This document shows, piece by piece, positions 6,819-11,845 of a stretch of DNA of 11,845 nt. The notes below the pieces were generated by a model, which saw only the letters and a list, made by a program, of their open reading frames with translations, did not search any database and was not told the DNA's origin. This DNA comes from an uncultured Veillonella sp. GTDB lineage: Bacteria > Bacillota > Negativicutes > Veillonellales > Veillonellaceae. Position numbers and translations under genes: made by a program. The first letter of the stretch is position 1. Every line of letters starts with the position of its first letter. Where the stretch lies: NCBI RefSeq assembly GCF_905209685.1, contig NZ_CAJLUB010000046.1, positions 1 to 11,845 of the forward strand, written 5' to 3'.

Positions 6819-7859
6819 TTATTTCGATTCTGAAAGCAACGTTTCCGCTGCTTTAATGACCTGTTCTTCAGAAATTACGGACAAACCTTTGTAATTTCCT
6901 TCTTTAATAATCTTCTTCATGCTTTTACCAACCTCATAGGAGTCCATCGTTTCAAGAACGATAGCATGAGCTTGGTACGGACCATAAAAGAATGGGTTTG
7001 ATGGACCGTAAAGCGCCACAATTGGCACCTTTTGGCTGATGGCCACATGCATAGGACCAGAGTCATTTGTAATCAATAGATTACAGCGGCTCATTGCCGC
7101 CGCCAACGGTCCTAACTGGAATTTTCCGGTAGCCACAATCGGTTTCGTTTCCATGTGTTCTACTACAGGTTGCACCATTTCGAGATCCATAGGGCCGCCA
7201 AAGAATACTGTTTTATACCCTAAATGACCGAAATAATCAGCTACATGGGCAAATCGTTCAGCAGGCCAGCGTTTCTCAGGAACAGCACTACCAATATTAA
7301 AACCGATGAGCGTATCACTATCTGTCAAACCATGACTAGCATAGAACTCCTGAGCCTCACGGCGCCATGCCTCACAAGTTTCAATATGTAAACCAGAGTT
7401 AGAAATATCCGTTACACCTAATTGTTCTAGTACATTGATGTACATATCTGCAGCGTGGCGAGTTTTACGGTCTAGACGGGTATACTTTGTCATAAACGGT
7501 CTAAATAAAAAATGACTCATACCAGTCGTAATGGGCGCATGAATCTTCCAGGCTAAATAGGAAGTACGTTCATTAGGATGTAAATTGATAACGATATCAG
7601 GTTTACCCTTTGCATTAATCTCTCGAGCTATCTCATTGAGCCCAGAAATACTATTATGACGCCCCTTTTTATCTACAACGATAAGTTCATCAATATTTGG
7701 ATTATATTGCATCACTTGTTGCAGTTTTTCATCTATTACATATGTAATATGACTATGTGGAGCCGCTTTACGTAGCACCTCTAAGAATGGAGTCGTTAAA
7801 ATAACATCACCTAAGTGCATGAGAAAGGTGACCACAATGCGTTTATAATCAAGTTCCAT
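6819..7859 (-). CDS. Glycosyltransferase family 9, ADP-heptose:LPS heptosyltransferase (WaaF/WaaQ-like)
   Basis: This is a predicted inner-membrane-associated cytoplasmic enzyme adding a heptose from ADP-heptose to the growing LPS core. The 346-residue, two-Rossmann (GT-B) protein shows the GT9 landmarks: MHLGDVILTTP (14-24) with the conserved Asp18, GFNIGSAVPEKRWP (186-199) with Lys196, and the nucleotide-sugar motif TNDSGPMHVA (264-273) followed by ALYGPSNP (282-289). The N-terminal HLGDVILTTP resembles WaaQ-type enzymes more than WaaC, so heptosyltransferase II or III are both possible; acceptor choice cannot be read from sequence. Its ATG overlaps the stop of the preceding GT9 gene by one base (TAATG), and AAAGGAA lies upstream within that gene. 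The preceding cluster supplies the ADP-heptose donor. Confidence 0.88.
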   Translation of the reverse strand: MELDYKRIVVTFLMHLGDVILTTPFLEVLRKAAPHSHITYVIDEKLQQVMQYNPNIDELIVVDKKGRHNSISGLNEIAREINAKGKPDIVINLHPNERTSYLAWKIHAPITTGMSHFLFRPFMTKYTRLDRKTRHAADMYINVLEQLGVTDISNSGLHIETCEAWRREAQEFYASHGLTDSDTLIGFNIGSAVPEKRWPAERFAHVADYFGHLGYKTVFFGGPMDLEMVQPVVEHMETKPIVATGKFQLGPLAAAMSRCNLLITNDSGPMHVAISQKVPIVALYGPSNPFFYGPYQAHAIVLETMDSYEVGKSMKKIIKEGNYKGLSVISEEQVIKAAETLLSESK

Positions 7860-8878
7860 TATAGTTCCTTTCCAATTACTTGCTCATATACAGACCACAC
7901 AGCATCTACAGGAATTTGAGCCATACAATCAGGATCATCTACTAATGGCTGTTCAGGTGTAGCCTTTGATGTAGGTGAAATAATAAGATGTACATGACTC
8001 CCTCCATATGGACCAGTTCGTTTTGGAGATGTGGTTCCAAATAATGCAATCAAAGGCCGCTTCAGAGCATTAGCAATATGCAAAGGGCCCGTATCAGCAC
8101 TGATGAAAATTTCACAGTGTCGAATCAACTCAATTAGCTCTGGCATGGATGTAGATCCCACTAGGTTAATGAGATTCTTATTTTTCACATAGTTTTCTAT
8201 GAAAGCTCCTTTTTCTGCATCATCAGGAGCCCCGGCAATAACAACTTTTTTACCAGACTCACATAAACGGATACATAGCTCTCCAAAGTTAAGGAGAGGC
8301 CATTCCTTAATAATCCAGCGAGCACCAGGTACAACAACTATATAATCTTCGTCAACGCCATGACAGGCTAACTTCTCTTTTACGGACTTCTCAGCATCTA
8401 CGTAGGCAGGCATAGGAAATTCTATACTATCTACGTCACCACCGAGGGCTCGAACAGTATCTAAATAGCGTTCAATGACATGGTCGTATTTATGCTCACC
8501 TACTAGTGCTTTATTGACTAAATTACTACCTTCCCGAAGCTCCCAGTAACCATATTTATCAGGAGCCCCAGATAGTAAAGATACAATGGCGCTCTTCGCA
8601 ATACATTGTAAGTCCAATGTCATATCAAAGTGACGACTATGTAACTCCTTACGTAATTGCCATAGATAGGCAGGTTTTTTAAGTTGTTTCTTGTCGATAA
8701 TGATTACATCATCCACCCATGGTGTACCAGGCAGAAGGCTAGCAAATTGCTCATGAATAGCCCAGGTAATATGCGCATTAGGCCAATTTTTACGCACTGC
8801 ATACAAGGTAGGTAATGCATGAATCACATCACCTAAGGAACTCATCTTAATGATGAGTATGTTCTTGTAGTCTTTCAT
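7859..8878 (-). CDS. waaC: Glycosyltransferase family 9, WaaC-like LPS heptosyltransferase I
   Basis: This predicted enzyme transfers the first L-glycero-D-manno-heptose to Kdo of the LPS inner core. The 339-residue GT-B protein has KMSSLGDVIHALP (11-23) with Asp17, a close match to the WaaC N-terminus; PGARWIIKEWP (184-194) with Lys191; and the ADP-heptose motif SADTGPLHIA (260-269) followed by FGTTSPKRTGPYG (280-292). The open frame can be extended to a TTG at 8905, but ATG 8878 is preceded by GGGAGG with a 4-nt spacer and its product aligns with the family N-terminus, so the shorter start is preferred. It lies 96 nt downstream of gmhB and overlaps the next GT9 gene by 1 nt. Family assignment is firm; the specific WaaC role is an inference from the N-terminal motif. 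Confidence 0.85.
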   Translation of the reverse strand: MKDYKNILIIKMSSLGDVIHALPTLYAVRKNWPNAHITWAIHEQFASLLPGTPWVDDVIIIDKKQLKKPAYLWQLRKELHSRHFDMTLDLQCIAKSAIVSLLSGAPDKYGYWELREGSNLVNKALVGEHKYDHVIERYLDTVRALGGDVDSIEFPMPAYVDAEKSVKEKLACHGVDEDYIVVVPGARWIIKEWPLLNFGELCIRLCESGKKVVIAGAPDDAEKGAFIENYVKNKNLINLVGSTSMPELIELIRHCEIFISADTGPLHIANALKRPLIALFGTTSPKRTGPYGGSHVHLIISPTSKATPEQPLVDDPDCMAQIPVDAVWSVYEQVIGKEL

Positions 8879-8882
8879 ATAG

Positions 8883-8888
8883 CCTCCC
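8883..8888 (-). promoter_or_regulatory. Ribosome binding site deciding the WaaC-like start
   Basis: GGGAGG on the minus strand lies 4 nt before ATG 8878. It would be inside the coding region if translation began at the upstream TTG (8905), which has no comparable site. Confidence 0.75.
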
Positions 8889-8914
8889 AAGATACAACAC
8901 CACAACTAAACAAC

Positions 8915-8923
8915 CTTATATCA
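8915..8923 (-). promoter_or_regulatory. Possible extended -10 promoter before the WaaC-like gene
   Basis: The minus strand reads TG-A-TATAAG (8923-8915), an extended -10 element, but no good -35 hexamer is found at 16-19 nt upstream. If used, it would give the two glycosyltransferases and the exonuclease expression independent of hldE-hldD-gmhB. The support is weak. Confidence 0.3.
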
Positions 8924-8949
8924 CCTTAAACTAGACTCAAGTTAAAGGT
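8923..8949. repeat. Imperfect inverted repeat in the gap between gmhB and the WaaC-like gene
   Basis: ACCTTAAACT (8923-8932) and AGTTAAAGGT (8940-8949) are inverted copies matching at 9 of 10 positions around a 7-nt centre. There is no T tract after it on the minus strand, so it is not a clear terminator. It abuts a possible -10 element and could be an operator or an RNA stem dividing the cluster into two expression units. Confidence 0.45.
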
Positions 8950-8974
8950 AAAACAATGTAATGGTAATAATTAA

Positions 8975-9469
8975 CTAAATAATAGTCTTAATAAAATCCA
9001 ATAGATTTGTACCAGTGAATAAATAACCTCTTACGCCAGCTGCTTCTGCTGCATCAACGTCGCGCTGACTATCGCCAATAAGGAAACTACTTTTAGGGTC
9101 TACATCATAATCCTTAATAGCTTGATTAATCATGCCAGGCTTTGGCTTTCTACATTCACAATCGACAGCATAAAAAGGCACAGAGCCTTCTTTATGGTGA
9201 GGGCAATAATAAAAATGTAAAATTGGTGCCCCACTGCGATCTAATTCATGAGCCATGTGATCATGTAAAATTTGAACATCAGATTCCTTATAATAACCTC
9301 TAGCGACACCACTTTGATTGGTCACTACAATGAGATCATAACCCTTACTATACGCATAAGCCAGAGCTTCTTTAGCACCATCTACCCACTCTAAATCACT
9401 GATTTTATATAGATAGCTAACATCTTTATTGATAACACCATCGCGATCTAAAAATAATACCTTGCGCAT
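8975..9469 (-). CDS. gmhB: D-glycero-D-manno-heptose-1,7-bisphosphate 7-phosphatase
   Basis: GmhB removes the 7-phosphate from heptose 1,7-bisphosphate, the step between the kinase and nucleotidyltransferase reactions of HldE. The 164-residue HAD-superfamily protein is a little short but complete. It shows the nucleophile motif FLDRDGVIN (6-14; Asp8 and Asp10), motif II TNQSG (50-54), the family zinc loop CPHH (89-92) with CEC (104-106), RKPKPGM (107-113) with Lys108/Lys110, and motif IV GDSQRD (132-137; Asp133, Asp137). The CPHH...CEC loop and RKPKPG separate it from other small HAD phosphatases such as the histidinol-phosphate type, although HisB-N shares much of this pattern. ATG 9469 overlaps the hldD stop by one base (TAATG), which suggests coupling. 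The location next to hldD and hldE makes the heptose role secure. Confidence 0.93.
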   Translation of the reverse strand: MRKVLFLDRDGVINKDVSYLYKISDLEWVDGAKEALAYAYSKGYDLIVVTNQSGVARGYYKESDVQILHDHMAHELDRSGAPILHFYYCPHHKEGSVPFYAVDCECRKPKPGMINQAIKDYDVDPKSSFLIGDSQRDVDAAEAAGVRGYLFTGTNLLDFIKTII

Positions 9470-10434
9470 TAACGTAAATACCCTTCGTTATTATCGAGTA
9501 ATTCACAATATTCCTTAACAGCATCTTCCATTTTATGGAACCCTTTATCATAACCAGCAGCCAATAATTTAGTAGTATCAGCCTCTGTAAAGCTTTGGTA
9601 TTTACCTTTTAATACCTCTGGGAATGGAATGTATTCAATTTTACCTTTGCCGTTGTAGTCAATAACAGCTTGCATAAATTGGTTAAAGCTATGAGCATTA
9701 CCTGTACCGCAGTTGAAAGTACCAGAAATTTCAGGATGTTCCCAGAAATAGAAGTTTACATTAACTACGTCTTTAACATAGATAAAGTCACGTGTTTGAC
9801 CACCATCTTCATAGCCATCTGTACCTTCAAATAGATTGATAATACCAGTTTCTTTATTTTTATAGAACATTTGGCGAACTAAGGAAGCCATTTTATCTTT
9901 ATGAGCCTCATTAGGACCATATACGTTAAAGTAACGTAAGCCTACTACTTGAGCTGTATATTCACCTTCATATTTACGTACATAGCGATCGAATAACAAT
10001 TTGGAGTACGCATATGGGTTAAGTGCTTCTTCAGCTTCTGGTTTTTCTACGAAACCATTTTTACCATTACCATAAGTAGATGCAGAGGATGCATAGATGA
10101 ATGGAATACGACGGTCTTGGCAATAGTGGAATAGATTTTTAGAACCTTCATAGTTATTCTTCATCATATATTTGCCATTATATTCCATTGTGTCCGCACA
10201 AGCACCTTCATGGAATACAACTTCGATAGGACCTACATCGAATGTACCATCAGCAATAGCACAATCAAAATCATCACAATCGATATAATCCAAGAATTCT
10301 AAATTTTGAATATTTCGGATTTTACGACCATCTGTAAGATCATCAACAATAAGAATATCTGTACGACCGCGGTCATTTAACGCTTTCACAATATTACTGC
10401 CGATGAAACCAGCACCGCCTGTTACGATAATCAT
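9469..10434 (-). CDS. hldD: ADP-L-glycero-D-manno-heptose 6-epimerase
   Basis: HldD converts ADP-D-glycero-beta-D-manno-heptose into the L,D epimer used by heptosyltransferases; it is a cytosolic NADP-binding short-chain dehydrogenase/reductase of the extended type. The 321-residue protein has the dinucleotide motif TGGAGFIGSN (5-14), FHEGACADT (74-82), typical of HldD, the catalytic segment SSAST (116-120) with Tyr141-x-x-x-Lys145, RYFNVYGP (167-174), and DGGQTRDFIYVKDV (210-223). The HEGACADT segment distinguishes it from GalE and other epimerases. ATG 10434 lies within the hldE end (ATGA, 4-nt overlap) and follows a strong AAGGAGGG site 6 nt upstream. It sits between hldE and gmhB, so the ADP-heptose genes form one translationally linked set. 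Confidence 0.95.
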   Translation of the reverse strand: MIIVTGGAGFIGSNIVKALNDRGRTDILIVDDLTDGRKIRNIQNLEFLDYIDCDDFDCAIADGTFDVGPIEVVFHEGACADTMEYNGKYMMKNNYEGSKNLFHYCQDRRIPFIYASSASTYGNGKNGFVEKPEAEEALNPYAYSKLLFDRYVRKYEGEYTAQVVGLRYFNVYGPNEAHKDKMASLVRQMFYKNKETGIINLFEGTDGYEDGGQTRDFIYVKDVVNVNFYFWEHPEISGTFNCGTGNAHSFNQFMQAVIDYNGKGKIEYIPFPEVLKGKYQSFTEADTTKLLAAGYDKGFHKMEDAVKEYCELLDNNEGYLR

Positions 10435-11845
10435 AATTTACCCTCCTTAGCCATAGTAGCTATTTTCCCTACAATATCGGATGTAGAGTAACCTTCTTTA
10501 AATGAAAGCACCTCTACATGATCTACGGACTCACGTCCAATAATATCTTCTATCTTATAATCGCCGCCCTTAACTAGCGTATTAGGACGCAAATAAGCTA
10601 ATAGTTCAGCTGGTGTATCCTCTTCGAATAAAACCACACCATCGATACAACGCAACGCACTTAATAATGCTGCGCGATCTTCTTCACTTACGATGGGACG
10701 TGTTTCGCCCTTTAGACGTCTAACAGAAGCATCGGAATTCAAACCAATAATTAGATGATCACCTAACTGAACCGCCTCTTGTAAGTACGTAATATGTCCA
10801 CGATGAAGAATGTCAAAGCAACCATTTGTAAACACAACAGTTTCACCCTTGTTTTGCCATTGTGTAATAAGCTGCTTCATCTCTTCCTTTGTGTATAAAG
10901 GCTTCGATTGAACACTATGCTTATATGAATGCCATAAATCCAATAGTTCAGAACGATGAATTGGATATGTACCAACCTTGGATACGACAATGCCTGCTGC
11001 ACCATTTGCAATATGTAATGCTAAACGCATAGATAGGCCACTGGCAAGGCATGTCATCATCATGGATACAACCGTATCACCTGCACCACTTACATCGAAT
11101 ACCTCTTGTTGTGTGGCAGGATTATGCCATGTACGGCCATCCTTTGCAATAACAGTGATCCCTTTTGCGGAACGAGTAGCCACAATGTACTCTAAATCAA
11201 CATTAGCCAGTACTGACTTAGCTGCTTCAACAATAGTGGTATCATCATTTTCTAATTTACGACCTACACATTCACCTAGTTCTTTTACATTTGGTGTAAT
11301 GCATGTGGCACCGTTATATTTAGACCAATCAGAACCCTTAGGATCTACGATTGTTTGTACGCCATACTCCTTAGCTAAACTAAAGATTTTTTTTAGCAAT
11401 GTCGGTGTACAAACGCCTTTACCATAGTCAGAAACAACAATGCCATCGATACCCGCTTTACAGAGATTTTCCAACCATGTAGATAGTTTCTGTTCTTCAT
11501 GGATTGTCAAATCTGTTATGGTTTCAAAATCTAAGCGCATCATCTGCTGACGATCACCTAAGATGCGCATCTTAGTAATAGTAGATCGATCGTCGCTCGT
11601 CAATAAACCTGTTGTATCAATCTTATCTGCATCAAGTAACTGTTGTAATAAACGACCATGGTCATCATTACCGGCAATAGCACCAAGATATACTGTGCAA
11701 TCTAAATTTGATAAGTTCGACGCAACATTACCAGCACCGCCAAGCACTTCTTTCATCTTTGCCACGCGGTTAACAGGAACCGGTGCCTCTGGAGAAATAC
11801 GACTTACATCACCAAAAACATAACGATCTACCATAACATCACCTA
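10431..11845 (-). CDS. hldE: Bifunctional heptose 7-phosphate kinase/heptose 1-phosphate adenylyltransferase, 5' end cut by window
   Basis: HldE phosphorylates D-glycero-D-manno-heptose 7-phosphate at C1 and later adenylylates the 1-phosphate. Numbering from Met at 11834: the PfkB/ribokinase domain (about 1-300) has SRISPEAPVPV (11-21), GGAGNVASN (32-40), SDYGKG (135-140) and DVSGAGDTV (247-255) with catalytic Asp253. The cytidylyltransferase-like domain (about 332-467) has TNGCFDILHRGH (336-347) with the HxGH signature, GLNSDASVRRLKG (364-376), SEEDRAALL (383-391), KGGDY (422-426) and GYSTSDIVGKI (448-458). The Met at 11834 is not the true start: the frame continues to the edge as Gly-Asp-Val-Met-Val-Asp-Arg-Tyr, the usual motif about ten residues into HldE. 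Only a short N-terminus is therefore missing. Its TGA overlaps the hldD ATG. Confidence 0.94.
   Translation of the reverse strand, partial: GDVMVDRYVFGDVSRISPEAPVPVNRVAKMKEVLGGAGNVASNLSNLDCTVYLGAIAGNDDHGRLLQQLLDADKIDTTGLLTSDDRSTITKMRILGDRQQMMRLDFETITDLTIHEEQKLSTWLENLCKAGIDGIVVSDYGKGVCTPTLLKKIFSLAKEYGVQTIVDPKGSDWSKYNGATCITPNVKELGECVGRKLENDDTTIVEAAKSVLANVDLEYIVATRSAKGITVIAKDGRTWHNPATQQEVFDVSGAGDTVVSMMMTCLASGLSMRLALHIANGAAGIVVSKVGTYPIHRSELLDLWHSYKHSVQSKPLYTKEEMKQLITQWQNKGETVVFTNGCFDILHRGHITYLQEAVQLGDHLIIGLNSDASVRRLKGETRPIVSEEDRAALLSALRCIDGVVLFEEDTPAELLAYLRPNTLVKGGDYKIEDIIGRESVDHVEVLSFKEGYSTSDIVGKIATMAKEGKL
10441..10448 (-). promoter_or_regulatory. Strong hldD ribosome binding site inside the hldE coding end
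   Basis: AAGGAGGG on the minus strand lies 6 nt before the hldD ATG and within the last codons of hldE. Together with the ATGA overlap it indicates coupled translation of the kinase/adenylyltransferase and the epimerase. Confidence 0.8.

Noticed and set aside
8879..8905. Extended N-terminus of the WaaC-like protein from a TTG at 8905.
   Set aside because: The added residues do not match the family, the strong GGGAGG site would then be inside the gene, and ATG 8878 is correctly placed after it.
10978..11823. Plus-strand open frames of 149 and 86 codons opposite hldE.
   Set aside because: They lie opposite the conserved kinase domain of hldE, show no motifs and lack start signals.
11832..11834. 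ATG at 11834 as the true hldE start.
   Set aside because: The frame continues upstream as Gly-Asp-Val before this Met, matching the internal GDVM-DRY motif of HldE, so the real start is beyond the window.

Overview
The window reads as chromosomal DNA of an AT-rich, diderm (LPS-making) member of the Firmicutes, most likely a Veillonella-like Negativicute. The basis is the combination of inner-core heptose genes (hldE, hldD, gmhB and two family 9 glycosyltransferases), which implies an outer membrane, with Firmicutes-style strong AAGGAGG ribosome binding sites, a KapD-like exonuclease and a TrpX-type ABC uptake system. The genus is an inference from gene content and style; no marker gene in the window proves it. 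All ten supported genes lie on the minus strand, so the biological order runs from high to low coordinates.

Right part (11845 to about 5831): a heptose/LPS-core cluster. hldE is cut by the window edge but lacks only its first residues. It overlaps hldD by 4 nt (ATGA), and hldD overlaps gmhB by 1 nt (TAATG). These give the kinase, phosphatase, nucleotidyltransferase and epimerase activities that turn heptose 7-phosphate into ADP-L-glycero-D-manno-heptose. Only the isomerase GmhA is not seen; it may lie upstream of the window. After a 96-nt gap holding an imperfect inverted repeat come two GT9 glycosyltransferases (WaaC-like, then a WaaF/WaaQ-like one), again joined by TAATG, and then a DEDDh 3'-5' exonuclease 4 nt downstream. 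The products would make the activated heptose and then attach it to the lipid A-Kdo core at the cytoplasmic face of the inner membrane.

Middle part (about 5830 to 3941): an M18 metallo-aminopeptidase, a perfect intercistronic stem-loop, and a small, very acidic protein of unknown function. No convincing promoter or intrinsic terminator separates these from the LPS genes, so read-through is possible.

Left part (3940 to 1): a self-contained ABC importer operon. It has a near-consensus sigma-70 promoter (TTGATG, 17 nt, TATAAT) whose -35 box sits inside a perfect 14-bp inverted repeat. Two tandem paralogous substrate-binding lipoproteins, a membrane permease and an ATPase follow, and a clear intrinsic terminator closes the operon. 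The layout suggests one transport core served by two binding proteins with different ligand pockets. Beyond the terminator there is a good leftward promoter for a gene outside the window.

No RNA genes, CRISPR arrays, insertion sequences or attachment sites were seen. I found no clearly undescribed system; the most unusual points are the duplicated binding proteins with their putative operator, the orphan acidic protein, and the exonuclease embedded in a heptose operon.
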